The notes beneath the pieces are model-generated. The model was not told the DNA's origin. It was given only the letters and a program-made list of their open reading frames with translations, and did not search any database. This document shows, piece after piece, positions 21,227 through 30,516 of a stretch of DNA of 64,000 nt. Position 1 is the first letter of the stretch. The number at the start of each line of letters is the position of its first letter. This stretch comes from Wagnerdoeblera intermedia (lineage in GTDB: Bacteria; Pseudomonadota; Alphaproteobacteria; Rhodobacterales; Rhodobacteraceae), in the NCBI RefSeq assembly GCF_042647465.1, contig NZ_JBHRVN010000004.1. One strand, 5' to 3'. Position numbers and translations under genes: made by a program.

Positions 21227-23583
21227 CAGAACTTCGTCGAAATCGAGATGTCGAAGCGCTGCTCTTTATCGCCCTCAGCCTGTTTCAGCGCTTTGGCGAG
21301 GTTGAAGCGCAGCGGCCCCATCGGCGTATCCCAGAGCAGCGAAACACCGACCGAAGAGCGCAGCTTGCGGCTGTCGTCCACCGTCACACCGCCCGAAGTG
21401 GTGTTGTCGAGACCCCAGACAGAGCCCACGTCGAAGAAGGCCGCGCCGCGCATCTTATATTCTTCCGGCAGACCCAGCGGGAAATCCGCTTCCAGTCGCG
21501 CCACGGCGTAATAGTTGCCGCCCAGCGGGTCGCTGCGACCGTTGCTGACATCGCGCGGGCCCATGCCGAAGGGCTCGAAGCCGCGCATTTTGTCGCCCAT
21601 GAAGAAGCGCTCAAGCACGCGCAGATCAGTGCCGCCACGGGCATGAACCGCACCGGCTTCCAGCTCTGCGCGCAGGCGCAGATCGCCGTTGAAGAACTTC
21701 GTCTCAGAACCTGCGAAGATCTCGGTCTTGAGATACTTCAGATCGCTGCTCAGCCCGAAGAAATCCTGGCTCAGACGGAAGACATAGGCCGTGCGCCCCT
21801 GCAGACCGTCCCGACGGTTGTCGAAGCTGAGGGTATAGCCGGGGCCGGCATAGATTTTGCTGCCGCCTTCGGCTTCCTCGGCCAGAATCCCGGTTGCCGG
21901 AAGGCCGGTCGCCGGATCGCCGGCCACATTGCGGATGCCGGATTTACCCACCGTGATCCGGGTCGCCAGACGGGTGTTTTCCGCCAGCGGGAATTCAAGC
22001 GAGCTGGCAAGCTGCACCGTGCGGCTGTCCCAGGTCGAGTAATTCGCCTCCGTCTGCTCATAAAGACCGGCGAAGGTGAACTTCAGATCGCGGTCCAGAA
22101 CCGAAGGGTCCGAGAAGGTGAAGGAGGAGGTCGCGTTCTTGGCACCGAGGTTCAGGTCCACGGCCACATATTGACCCCGGCCCAGGAAGTTCGATTCCGA
22201 CAGACCCACGGTCAGGCCGACACCATCCGCTTTGCCATAGCTGGCACCGAAGGACAGCGAACCGGTCGGCTTCTCTTCCACGGTTGCTTTGACGATCACG
22301 CTTTCCGGGGTCGACCCTTCAGAGGCTTCGACATTGGCCGTTTCAAAGTAGCCAAGCGCACGGATCCGCTCAGCCGCTTCGCGGACTTCGCGTGCGTTCA
22401 GCGGGTCGCCCTCGACGGTGCGGAACTGGCGGCGGATCACCTCATCAGAGGTGGTGGTATTGCCTTCAATGTCGATGCGCTCAACGAAGATACGCTCGCC
22501 GCGGGTCAGAGCGAAATCGACGTTCAGCACGCGGTTGCGCTCATCGCGGTTGATCCGCGGCTCAACGCGCAGGAAGTTGATCCCCTTGCGCCCTGCCAGC
22601 GATTCCATCCGCGCAATCGCGCTTTCCACGTCCGAAGGCGAATAGACCGCGCCCGGCTTCAGACGCAGCAGCGAGGAAAACTCGCTGGTATCAAGACCTT
22701 CGATTTCCGAGATCACACGGGTCGTGCCGAAGCGATACTGCAGACCTTCGCGCACCGTGAAGGTAACGAAGAAGCCGTCCTGCTCACGCGCCATTTCGGC
22801 GGTCGCATCCTGGACCTGCATGTCGATATAGCCACGCGAGTGGTAGAAATCGCGCAGCAGCTGCTTGTCGATCTCAATCCGGTCCGCGTTATAGGTGTCG
22901 CGCGAGATGATGGCGCGCAGGAGACCCGCCTGTTTGGTCTGCAGCACCTGACGCAGACGGCGGTCCGTGAAATTGCGGTTGCCGACGAAGCTCAGACGCT
23001 CGACTTCCGACACGCGGCCTTCGGCGATCTCAAACACCAGATCGACGGCGTTATTGCCGCGCGGAATGACCTTCGGCTCAACACGGGCGGCAATACGGGC
23101 GGTGCTGAAATAGGCTTCAGCGATCGCGGCGGCATCGGCCTCGGCGGTGGCGGGCGAATAGAAGCGGCGCGGTTTCGACGAAATGCCCTTGAGGAGATCT
23201 TCGGACTTCAGCCGCTTATTGCCCTCAAAGTTGACAACCGAAATCGCCGGAAGCTCTTTGACCGAGATGACCAGCGTATTGCCGCGCGGCTGCAGGTTCA
23301 CACTCTCGAAAAGACCGGCGTTCATCAGGCGCTGGTAGACGTCGTTCATCTCAGCCGCGCTGAGGCTGCGACCGCGGTTGATTTTGGCATGACCAAGGAT
23401 CGTGCGGGCATCCACACGCTGGTTGCCCTCAATCGTCACATTGGAAAAGCTGTAGGCCTGGGCATAGGCGACCACCGGAACGATCGCAGCAACGCTGCCC
23501 GCCGCCATAACACTGGCGAGAAGACAGGACCGAAGGCGCATTGCAGATTTACCGGTTGCCCGTTTGCTGAAAAGGCCGCTCAT
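21226..23583 (-). CDS. bamA: outer-membrane assembly factor BamA, 785 aa
   Basis: The central subunit of the BAM complex inserting beta-barrel proteins. Signal peptide ending AYAQA near residue 43; five POTRA domains up to about residue 430 (first VTIEGNQRVDARTIL); a C-terminal 16-strand barrel ending in Phe (ISISTKF). GFEPFGMGPRD is close to the conserved barrel-loop signature. Length is usual. It is followed directly by the Skp-type chaperone gene, and a terminator separates it from rseP. Confidence 0.95.
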   Translation of the reverse strand: MSGLFSKRATGKSAMRLRSCLLASVMAAGSVAAIVPVVAYAQAYSFSNVTIEGNQRVDARTILGHAKINRGRSLSAAEMNDVYQRLMNAGLFESVNLQPRGNTLVISVKELPAISVVNFEGNKRLKSEDLLKGISSKPRRFYSPATAEADAAAIAEAYFSTARIAARVEPKVIPRGNNAVDLVFEIAEGRVSEVERLSFVGNRNFTDRRLRQVLQTKQAGLLRAIISRDTYNADRIEIDKQLLRDFYHSRGYIDMQVQDATAEMAREQDGFFVTFTVREGLQYRFGTTRVISEIEGLDTSEFSSLLRLKPGAVYSPSDVESAIARMESLAGRKGINFLRVEPRINRDERNRVLNVDFALTRGERIFVERIDIEGNTTTSDEVIRRQFRTVEGDPLNAREVREAAERIRALGYFETANVEASEGSTPESVIVKATVEEKPTGSLSFGASYGKADGVGLTVGLSESNFLGRGQYVAVDLNLGAKNATSSFTFSDPSVLDRDLKFTFAGLYEQTEANYSTWDSRTVQLASSLEFPLAENTRLATRITVGKSGIRNVAGDPATGLPATGILAEEAEGGSKIYAGPGYTLSFDNRRDGLQGRTAYVFRLSQDFFGLSSDLKYLKTEIFAGSETKFFNGDLRLRAELEAGAVHARGGTDLRVLERFFMGDKMRGFEPFGMGPRDVSNGRSDPLGGNYYAVARLEADFPLGLPEEYKMRGAAFFDVGSVWGLDNTTSGGVTVDDSRKLRSSVGVSLLWDTPMGPLRFNLAKALKQAEGDKEQRFDISISTKF

Positions 23584-23714
23584 CCGTCACTCTCCCGGTC
23601 GCCTGTTTTCAGACTGACTAACCGAGCCCGTGCAACTTGTCAAAATGCTTAAAGGAAAAACCACAGATCCTGCGCAGCTATGGCCAGGCGACCACAGCCC
23701 CCAGGGGGCAAGGC

Positions 23715-23864
23715 TCAGAAGGGGCGGGAGCCTTCCAGCAGCACAACCGCCAGGCTGAGGCACAAAAACAGCAGGCCCGGCACCAGAATGCGGTCCAGAT
23801 TCACATCCAGAAACAGCTGCAGACGATTGCGGTGGCGGCGGTTTTTCAGCGCAAAGCCGGTCAT
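23715..23864 (-). CDS. small membrane protein, 49 aa
   Basis: The start MTGFALKNRRHRNRLQL has GAGGGTG just upstream. A basic N-terminus is followed by one hydrophobic helix (LVPGLLFLCLSLAVVLLEG). It sits between the rseP terminator and bamA. No family recognised; conservation in relatives would confirm it. Confidence 0.5.
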   Translation of the reverse strand: MTGFALKNRRHRNRLQLFLDVNLDRILVPGLLFLCLSLAVVLLEGSRPF

Positions 23865-23885
23865 GTCACCCTCACAGAGAAGACC

Positions 23886-23912
23886 AACGCCCGCAGAGGG
23901 TCTGCGGGCGTT
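23886..23912 (-). terminator. terminator after rseP
   Basis: Perfect 12-bp stem AACGCCCGCAGA (23886-23897) / TCTGCGGGCGTT (23901-23912), three-base loop. It lies 37 bases past the rseP stop; on the minus strand the following bases are GGTCTTCTC. Confidence 0.7.
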
Positions 23913-23948
23913 GTCATCATGACAGTGGATTGTGGCCACTTATGGGCG

Positions 23949-25283
23949 TCACGGGCAGAAAAGATCATTGGTAAGCGCAAAGACCATCAGGCTCAGCAAA
24001 ATGGTCAGCCCCGCCGTCATCAGCCCCCGCAAGGCCCGGTCTGACGGCGGCTTGCCGGTCACCGCTTCCCAGGCGTGAAAGACCAGATGGCCGCCATCCA
24101 GCACCGGCACCGGGAAGAGGTTCATCAGCCCCACCGCCGTCGACAGCATGCCAATGAACCAGATGAAGGTGAAAGACCCCTGCGCCGCCGCATTTCCAGA
24201 GCTTTGCGCAATGCCCAGGGGGCCGCGCAGATTGCAGCTTGAAATCGCGCCGGTCACCATATGCCACATGCCCGAGAGCGAGGTTTTGATGATTGAGCCG
24301 ACCTGAGAGACGCCGATCTGCAGCGCCTCAACCGGACCGGCATTGCGGGTCTCAGGCACAAAGGCCAGCCCCCCGGTCACACCGATCAGCCAGCGGGTCT
24401 CAAACCCGCCCTCAGCCCGCGGCACGTCCATCCGCTTCGGCGTCAGCGACACATCAAGGAGCGCGCCCGCGCGCCAGATCTGCAGCGCCACCTCCGACCC
24501 GCCCGCAAGTGCCACAGCCTCCCGCAGTTCGGTGAAAGAGGAAATCGGCGTGCCGTCGACCGAAAGGATCACATCCCCTGCAATCAGCCCCGCGTCCTGG
24601 GCGGGGGAATCAGGATTGACCTGATCGGCAAGCGGCGGAAAGGGGAACGGCCCCTCTACCTGCATCACCCGACCTGCCCGCTCAAGGGTGTAGTCCGCAA
24701 AGGGGGCGGCCGGAAGCTCGGTCGCAATGGTCGCAAAGTCGCGCAGATCCTTCACCGCTGCGCCGTTCAGCGCGGTGATCAGATCGCCCTCCTGCAGCCG
24801 CTCTGCCCCCGGCATCGGTTTGACCTGGCCGATCCGCGCCTCATCGGTGGCAATCCCGATCGAAATCGCGATGCCCGCAAAGATCAGGATCGAAAAGACG
24901 AAGTTAAAAACCGGACCGGCAGCCACCGTGGCCGCCCGGGCCCAGAGCGGCGCGCCATGCATGGTGTCACGCGCCGCCTCAGGGCTGAGCGCGGCCATGA
25001 CCTCTTCGTCACGGCCCGATGCGGCATCCGCATCGCCTTTGAACTTAACAAAGCCACCCAGCGGAAGCGCGGCAATCTGCCAGCGGGTGCCGTGACGGTC
25101 GACGCGCGAAAACACCACCGGACCAAAACCCAGCGAGAAAACATCCGCTTTAATCCCGCACCAGCGACCGACGATATAGTGGCCATATTCATGGATCGCG
25201 ACGATGACCGAAAGCGCTCCGACGAAAGCCACCAGCGTGCGCAATCCGCCGCCGAAATCGGGAAACTGGGCGAAAAATTCCAT
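23949..25283 (-). CDS. rseP: site-2 membrane protease RseP, 444 aa
   Basis: Inner-membrane zinc metalloprotease that cuts anti-sigma factors and signal-peptide remnants. The catalytic HEYGH lies near residue 32 and the second zinc ligand in LFPVPVLDGGHL near residue 385. At least one PDZ domain lies between (INPDSPAQDAGLIAGDVILSVDG). Four membrane helices are visible. It is downstream of dxr in the common cdsA-dxr-rseP-bamA order. Confidence 0.95.
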   Translation of the reverse strand: MEFFAQFPDFGGGLRTLVAFVGALSVIVAIHEYGHYIVGRWCGIKADVFSLGFGPVVFSRVDRHGTRWQIAALPLGGFVKFKGDADAASGRDEEVMAALSPEAARDTMHGAPLWARAATVAAGPVFNFVFSILIFAGIAISIGIATDEARIGQVKPMPGAERLQEGDLITALNGAAVKDLRDFATIATELPAAPFADYTLERAGRVMQVEGPFPFPPLADQVNPDSPAQDAGLIAGDVILSVDGTPISSFTELREAVALAGGSEVALQIWRAGALLDVSLTPKRMDVPRAEGGFETRWLIGVTGGLAFVPETRNAGPVEALQIGVSQVGSIIKTSLSGMWHMVTGAISSCNLRGPLGIAQSSGNAAAQGSFTFIWFIGMLSTAVGLMNLFPVPVLDGGHLVFHAWEAVTGKPPSDRALRGLMTAGLTILLSLMVFALTNDLFCP

Positions 25284-25292
25284 AGACCGTCC

Positions 25293-26465
25293 TCAGATCT
25301 GGTGACGGGCTATCAGCTCCGTCGCAGTGACGCGGGCAAAGTGGTCCATCTGCAGCACCTTCTCAAGGCTGTCTGCCGCAGTTCCATAGCCACTTTCGCG
25401 CGAGCAGGCTGACAAAGTCGCCGCAACCACCCGCGCCATATCGGTGAAGCCGATCTTTCCGGCAATAAAGTGGTCGAGGGCGATCTCTTTTGCGGCATTA
25501 AAGACCGCACCAGAAAGGCCGCCCGATCTCATCACCTCATCCGCGAGCGCAAGCGCCGGATAACGGGCGGGGTCAGGCGCGGCAAAGGTCAGCTGCCCGA
25601 GTTTGATAAGATCCACACGCTCAACCGGAACAAAGCGCCGCTCAGGCCAGTGCAGCGCATAGCCGATGGCATGGCGCATATCCGGCGCACCAAGATGCGC
25701 CATCATCGCCCCGTCGTGAAAGGTGACCAGAGCGTGGATGATCTGCTCACGCTGGATCACCACATTGATCTGATCTGCTTCAAAGCCAAAGAACTCTTTA
25801 GCCTCAATCACTTCCATGGCTTTGTTAAACATGGTCGCGCTGTCGATGGTAATGCGCTGCCCCATGGCAAAGTTCGGATGGGTTGAGGCCTCAGACACGC
25901 TGGCCGCCGCAAGCTTCTCGAGAGGCCAGTCACGAAAAGCGCCCCCCGAAGCCGTGATCGTCACACTCTCAACGGTTTCTGAAGTATGCCCGCCAAGGCA
26001 TTGAAAAATAGCGGAATGCTCGGAATCGACAGGCAGAATTTCCGCCCCTGCGGCCTCTGCGGTTTTCATCAGAAGCGGGCCTGCGCAGACGAGGCTTTCC
26101 TTATTGGCAAGCGCCAGCGCACCACCGCGCTCCACCGTCGCCAGCGAGGGGACCAGCCCTGCCGCGCCGACAATCGCGCTCATTGTCCAGTCGCTGGGAC
26201 GCTCAGCCGCCTCGCGGATCGCCTCTGCGCCCGCAGCCACTTCGGTGCCGCTGCCCGACAGAAGTTCTTTCAGCTCCGTGTAACGGCTTTCGTCCGCCGT
26301 CACCGCAAGCTTTGCCCGGTGGCGCCTGGCCTGTTCAGCGAGAAGCGCCGTATTGCGCCCGCCGGTCAGCACGGCAACTTCATAGTCCTGCGGCGCGCGG
26401 CCAATCAGATCGAGCGTATTGACCCCGATCGAGCCGGTCGCGCCGAAAATTGCGACTGAGCGCAT
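25293..26465 (-). CDS. dxr: 1-deoxy-D-xylulose-5-phosphate reductoisomerase, 390 aa
   Basis: The second step of the MEP isoprenoid pathway. The start is MRSVAIFGATGSIGVNTLDL, three bases past the cdsA stop. NADPH-binding GATGSIG, ALANKESLVCAG, and the metal/substrate region LPVDSEHSAIFQCL are all visible. It feeds UppS in the same run of genes. Any longer upstream frame lies inside cdsA and is rejected. Confidence 0.95.
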   Translation of the reverse strand: MRSVAIFGATGSIGVNTLDLIGRAPQDYEVAVLTGGRNTALLAEQARRHRAKLAVTADESRYTELKELLSGSGTEVAAGAEAIREAAERPSDWTMSAIVGAAGLVPSLATVERGGALALANKESLVCAGPLLMKTAEAAGAEILPVDSEHSAIFQCLGGHTSETVESVTITASGGAFRDWPLEKLAAASVSEASTHPNFAMGQRITIDSATMFNKAMEVIEAKEFFGFEADQINVVIQREQIIHALVTFHDGAMMAHLGAPDMRHAIGYALHWPERRFVPVERVDLIKLGQLTFAAPDPARYPALALADEVMRSGGLSGAVFNAAKEIALDHFIAGKIGFTDMARVVAATLSACSRESGYGTAADSLEKVLQMDHFARVTATELIARHQI

Positions 26466-26467
26466 GG

Positions 26468-27259
26468 TCAGAAGCCCCCCACGACCGAGAGATAAAGGAT
26501 ATGCTGCGCCACAAAGACCAGCATGGCGGCCAGCAGCAGCGCATCGAAGCGGTCCAGAAAGCCGCCATGACCGGGGATCAGGTTGGAGCTGTCTTTGATC
26601 CCTGCCCGGCGCTTCAGCCAACTTTCAAGGATATCGCCAAGCTGTCCGGCAAAAGCCACCAGCGGCGAGAGCCAGATCAGAGCCGCCGGCGCACCTGCGA
26701 CGAGGTGAAAACCTGCGCCGACCAGGGCCGCGCCGATCCAGCCTGCCACGGTGCCCGACCAGGTTTTCTTCGGGCTGATCGCCGGCCAGAATTTCGGACC
26801 GCCAAAGGCGCGGCCTGCAAAGTAGCCGGCCACATCCGAGACAATGATGACCGCCAGCAGCCACAAAAGCGGCGTGACGCCCATGGTGCGCAGCGAGACA
26901 AGCCCCGCCCCCGCCGTCATAATGGCCAGGGCATAGGGAACGGCCACCCATTTCATCCGGCGCGGCGTGAAGGCAAAACCCAGCGGCACGATGAACAGCG
27001 CAAGAAGCATCACCTGCCCGCCCTGGTTGAGCAGGCCGCCAAGCGACAGGACCGCCAGCAGCGCGGCGCCGAGGTGCTTCCCGGCGGAATCCTCTGGTGC
27101 GGTGATGCGGGCCAGCTCCCAGATCATCAGCGCCGTGACCACGACCACCAGAGCCGACCAGACCGGACCGCCAAGGGCAATCGCAACCGCCCCGACTGCG
27201 ACCATCACGATCGCAGAGAGCACACGGGCGCGCAGATCGCCCCAGTTACCAGAGGACAT
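26468..27259 (-). CDS. cdsA: phosphatidate cytidylyltransferase CdsA, 263 aa
   Basis: Makes CDP-diacylglycerol for phospholipid synthesis. Seven to eight hydrophobic helices; the C-terminal family signature DSSNLIPGHGGFLDRFDALL is complete, with SPKKTWSG before it. Its ATG shares the A of the uppS stop (TGATG), showing coupling. Confidence 0.94.
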   Translation of the reverse strand: MSSGNWGDLRARVLSAIVMVAVGAVAIALGGPVWSALVVVVTALMIWELARITAPEDSAGKHLGAALLAVLSLGGLLNQGGQVMLLALFIVPLGFAFTPRRMKWVAVPYALAIMTAGAGLVSLRTMGVTPLLWLLAVIIVSDVAGYFAGRAFGGPKFWPAISPKKTWSGTVAGWIGAALVGAGFHLVAGAPAALIWLSPLVAFAGQLGDILESWLKRRAGIKDSSNLIPGHGGFLDRFDALLLAAMLVFVAQHILYLSVVGGF

Positions 27260-27957
27260 CAGGCCAGAGCTCCGCCAAAACGCCGGTCGCGCTCGCCGAA
27301 CCGGTCCAGGATGCGACCCAGCTCTTCGGCGGTAAAATCCGGCCAGAGGGTGGGCGTGAATTCATATTCGGCATAGGCCGCCTGCCAGAGCAGGAAGTTG
27401 CTCACCCGCGTCTCGCCGCTGGTGCGGATCACCAGATCGGGATCGGGAATGTCATGGGTATCGAGCGCCTGACAGAAGCTCTCTTCCGAGATCTCGTCTC
27501 CGCGCTCGGCCAGCCGGCGCAATGCGCGCAGAACCTCATCACGGCCGCCGTAGTTGATGGCGACGGTCAGGTTCAGCCGGCTGTTCCCGGCCGTCTGCGC
27601 CTCAATGTCGCGCATCAGACCCTGAAGATGGTTTGAAAGCCCCGAGCGATCCCCGATAAAGCGCATCCGCACCCCCTCGCGGGCGAGTTTGACCGCCTCG
27701 CGCTGGATGTAATGCGAAAAGAGGCTCATCAGCCCGAGAACTTCTTCGGTCGAGCGCTTCCAGTTCTCGGTGGAGAAGGCATAGAGCGTCAGCCATTGCA
27801 CGCCGAGGTCGGGAGCGGCCTGCACGATATCGCGCACCCTTTCCACCCCGCGGCGGTGCCCCACCAGACGCGGCCAGCCGCGTCCGGTGGCCCATCGGCC
27901 ATTGCCATCCATGATGATGGCCACATGCTGTGGCCGCGTGGTTTTGTCAGACGGCAT
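27259..27957 (-). CDS. uppS: undecaprenyl diphosphate synthase UppS, 232 aa
   Basis: Cis-prenyltransferase making the lipid carrier for peptidoglycan and O-antigen. Start MPSDKTTRPQHVAIIMDGNGRWA; the catalytic Asp lies in MDGNGRW; LYAFSTENWKR and the C-terminal DLVIRTSGETRVSNFLLWQ are present. Length normal. It lies between frr and cdsA, the conserved order. Confidence 0.95.
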   Translation of the reverse strand: MPSDKTTRPQHVAIIMDGNGRWATGRGWPRLVGHRRGVERVRDIVQAAPDLGVQWLTLYAFSTENWKRSTEEVLGLMSLFSHYIQREAVKLAREGVRMRFIGDRSGLSNHLQGLMRDIEAQTAGNSRLNLTVAINYGGRDEVLRALRRLAERGDEISEESFCQALDTHDIPDPDLVIRTSGETRVSNFLLWQAAYAEYEFTPTLWPDFTAEELGRILDRFGERDRRFGGALA

Positions 27958-27982
27958 CCGGGCCTCTCCTCGCGAGCGGGCC

Positions 27983-28546
27983 TTAAATCTGCATGATTTC
28001 CTGTTGTTTGGCTTCAAGAGCCTTGTCAACGGCAGAGATCATCCGGTCGGTCAGTGCCTGGATCTCATCAGAATACATCTTCTGATCGTCTTCCGGCATG
28101 CCGGCGGCTTTGGCTTTTTTGACCTGGTCCATGCCGTCGCGGCGGACGTTGCGGATCGAGACCCGGGCGCCTTCGGCATATTGGGCAGCAACTTTGGTCA
28201 GCTCTTTGCGGCGCTGTTCGTTCAGCTCCGGGATCGGCAGCATGATGATGGTGCCATTGGTCTGCGGGTTGATGCCAAGGCCCGACTCGCGGATCGCCTT
28301 TTCCACCTTACCGACCATAGCCTTGTCCCAGATGTTGATGGTCACCATCCGCGGCTCGGGCACGTTGACGGTGCCAAGCTGGTTGACAGGGGTCATCTGG
28401 CCATAGGCATCGACCTGGACGGGCTCAAGGATATTGGCGGAGGCACGGCCGGTGCGCAGCGAGCCGAATTCGGTCCGCAGCGCGGCCATGGCGCCTTCCA
28501 TGCGGCGTTCGAGGTCATCGAGATCAATGTCGAGATCGTCGGACAT
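27983..28546 (-). CDS. frr: ribosome recycling factor, 187 aa
   Basis: Splits post-termination ribosomes with EF-G. Family features: LRTGRASANILEPVQVDAYG, NQLGTVNVPEPRMV, and the C-terminal coiled coil RNVRRDGMDQVKKAKAAGM. It is followed closely by uppS. Upstream, a GC-rich hairpin separates it from pyrH. Confidence 0.96.
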   Translation of the reverse strand: MSDDLDIDLDDLERRMEGAMAALRTEFGSLRTGRASANILEPVQVDAYGQMTPVNQLGTVNVPEPRMVTINIWDKAMVGKVEKAIRESGLGINPQTNGTIIMLPIPELNEQRRKELTKVAAQYAEGARVSIRNVRRDGMDQVKKAKAAGMPEDDQKMYSDEIQALTDRMISAVDKALEAKQQEIMQI

Positions 28547-28648
28547 GGGGATTTCCCTCTTTTGGCCACAGCCGTGCTGCGGCGACGTTCAGTTGCTTCG
28601 TTCTAGCCCCCTGGCTTTAGGAAAGTCAAAGGGAACGGAGTTGGAAAG

Positions 28649-28692
28649 GCCGGGGGCGCTGCCCCCGGGCCCCCGGAGTATTTTTTAAAAAG
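28649..28692. terminator. GC-rich intergenic hairpin with T-run
   Basis: Between pyrH and frr. GGGGGC-GCT-GCCCCC is followed by a second G/C block and TATTTTTT on the plus strand. I recall this composite as a frequent intergenic repeat in Rhodobacteraceae. For the minus-strand genes here it would act as an attenuator or transcript end after pyrH. Confidence 0.55.
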
Positions 28693-28703
28693 CCAAAGAC
28701 AGA

Positions 28704-29450
28704 TCAGCCTTTTACGGTGGTGTAGGTGCCTTTACCCGCGAGGATGCCGCGGAAACCGCCCGGCTCATCGAGCGAGAAGACGATGATCGGCAGTTTGTTG
28801 TCGCGCGAAAGCGCGATGGCCGTTGCATCCATGACGCCGAGGTTTTTCTCGAGCGCTTCATCATAGGAGACGGTTTCATAGCGCACGGCATCGGCGAATT
28901 TCTTCGGATCTTTGTCGTAGACGCCGTCCACCTTGGTGCCTTTGAAGACGGCCTCACAGCCCATTTCATTCGCGCGCAGTGTGGCTGCGGTATCGGTGGT
29001 GAAATAGGGGTTACCGGTGCCGGCTGCGAAGATGCAGACGCGCTTTTTCTCAAGGTGGCGCACGGCGCGGCGGCGGATATAGGGTTCGCAGACCTGATCC
29101 ATCGGGATGGCCGAGATCACGCGGGTGAAGACGCCGAGGCCTTCGAGGGCGGATTGCATGGCGAGCGCATTCATCACCGTGGCAAGCATGCCCATGTAAT
29201 CGGCCGTGGTGCGCTCCATGCCCTGGGCGGAGCCGGCAAGGCCACGGAAGATATTGCCGCCGCCGATGACCATGCAGATCTCAACGCCGAGATCGTGGCA
29301 GGCCTTCACCTCTTCGGCGATGCGCTGAACGGTCGGCGGATGCAGGCCGAAGCCCTGGTCCCCCATCAGGGCTTCGCCTGAAATCTTCAGCATGACCCGC
29401 TTGTAGGTCACACCGCCGCGTGCTTCATCCGCCCCGGTGATGGTGCTCAT
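28704..29450 (-). CDS. pyrH: uridylate kinase PyrH, 248 aa
   Basis: Phosphorylates UMP to UDP. Start MSTITGADEARGG; VMLKISGEALMGDQGF at the N-terminus, VIGGGNIFRGLAG, and FAAGTGNPYFTTDTAATLRA near residue 150 are family hallmarks. It sits upstream of frr as in most proteobacteria. A long upstream extension of the frame is antisense to miaA and rejected. Confidence 0.95.
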   Translation of the reverse strand: MSTITGADEARGGVTYKRVMLKISGEALMGDQGFGLHPPTVQRIAEEVKACHDLGVEICMVIGGGNIFRGLAGSAQGMERTTADYMGMLATVMNALAMQSALEGLGVFTRVISAIPMDQVCEPYIRRRAVRHLEKKRVCIFAAGTGNPYFTTDTAATLRANEMGCEAVFKGTKVDGVYDKDPKKFADAVRYETVSYDEALEKNLGVMDATAIALSRDNKLPIIVFSLDEPGGFRGILAGKGTYTTVKG

Positions 29451-29535
29451 GCCCTGGCTCTCCGTCTTAAAACTGTTCGCTGTGACAGGCGGCTGCGGTC
29501 GCTTCCGCAGCCTGCCTGGTTGACTGGCGCGCAAA

Positions 29536-30456
29536 ATGGTCGAAAACGGCGTAATGTTCAACGATCTTCCTGACCCTTTCGCGCGGTTCCTGCGCGATGT
29601 TTCGCCGGAAAAGCCGGTTCTGATCGCGGGCCCGACGGCGAGCGGCAAATCGGGGCTGGCGCTGCGGCTGGCCGAAGCCCAGGGCCGTGCCATTGTGAAT
29701 GCCGATGCTTTGCAGGTCTATGACAGCTGGCGGGCGCTTTCGGCGCGGCCCTGTGTCGGGGACGAAAGCCGCGCGCCGCATCACCTTTACGGCCATATCG
29801 GCCGGAATGAGGCCTATTCCACAGGGCACTGGCTGCGTGAGGTCGCGGCCTATCTGAAGCAGGATCCGCGTCCGGTCATTGTGGGCGGGACGGGTCTGAA
29901 CTTTACCGCACTGACGGCGGGTCTTGCAGAGATCCCGCCGGTGCCCGCTGAGATCCGCGCTGAGGCGGATCTGCGGCGTGCGACGGAAGGTCACGAGGGG
30001 ATGCTGCGCGATCTGGATGCGGCGACGGCTGCGCGGATAGATCAGCGCAACCCCGCCCGGGTGCAGCGGGCCTGGGAGGTGCTGCGCACCACCGGGCGCG
30101 GACTGGCGGCCTGGCAGGCGGAGACCGGGCCCGCGGTCCTGCCGCCGGAGCAGGCGCAGACGCTGGTGCTGATGCCGGAGGCAGAGTGGCTCGGGGCCCG
30201 CATCGATCAGCGCTTTGATCAGATGATTCGTGACGGGGCGCTTGAGGAGGCGCGCGCGGCGCTGGACCACTGGGCGCCTGAGCGCCCCTGGGCGCGGGCC
30301 ATCGGCGCTCCGGAACTGGTGGCGCATCTGCGCGGAGAGATCTCGCTCCAGGAGGCGCGCGACGCGGCCTGCACCGCGACGCGGCAATATGCCAAGCGCC
30401 AGCGGACCTGGATGCGCAACCGTCTGGGTCACTGGCCGGTGATTTCCCTGCCCTGA
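29536..30456 (+). CDS. miaA: tRNA dimethylallyltransferase MiaA, 306 aa
   Basis: Prenylates A37 of tRNAs that read U-starting codons. P-loop GPTASGKSGLALRLA near residue 32, VNADALQVYDSWRALSARP, and the late TRQYAKRQRTWMRNR are conserved. A second in-frame ATG (MFNDLP, 29,554) is an equally good start. Divergent from pyrH; the 85-base gap must hold both promoters. Confidence 0.93.
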   Translation: MVENGVMFNDLPDPFARFLRDVSPEKPVLIAGPTASGKSGLALRLAEAQGRAIVNADALQVYDSWRALSARPCVGDESRAPHHLYGHIGRNEAYSTGHWLREVAAYLKQDPRPVIVGGTGLNFTALTAGLAEIPPVPAEIRAEADLRRATEGHEGMLRDLDAATAARIDQRNPARVQRAWEVLRTTGRGLAAWQAETGPAVLPPEQAQTLVLMPEAEWLGARIDQRFDQMIRDGALEEARAALDHWAPERPWARAIGAPELVAHLRGEISLQEARDAACTATRQYAKRQRTWMRNRLGHWPVISLP

Positions 30457-30516
30457 GCTTCCTCTCAGGGCGGCAAAGGGCTAGACTGACGGCATCCTTC
30501 CTGCCGGAGCCCGCCG

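Noticed and set aside
21643..23652. 669-codon open frame on the plus strand
   Set aside because: Antisense shadow of bamA, which has full family features.
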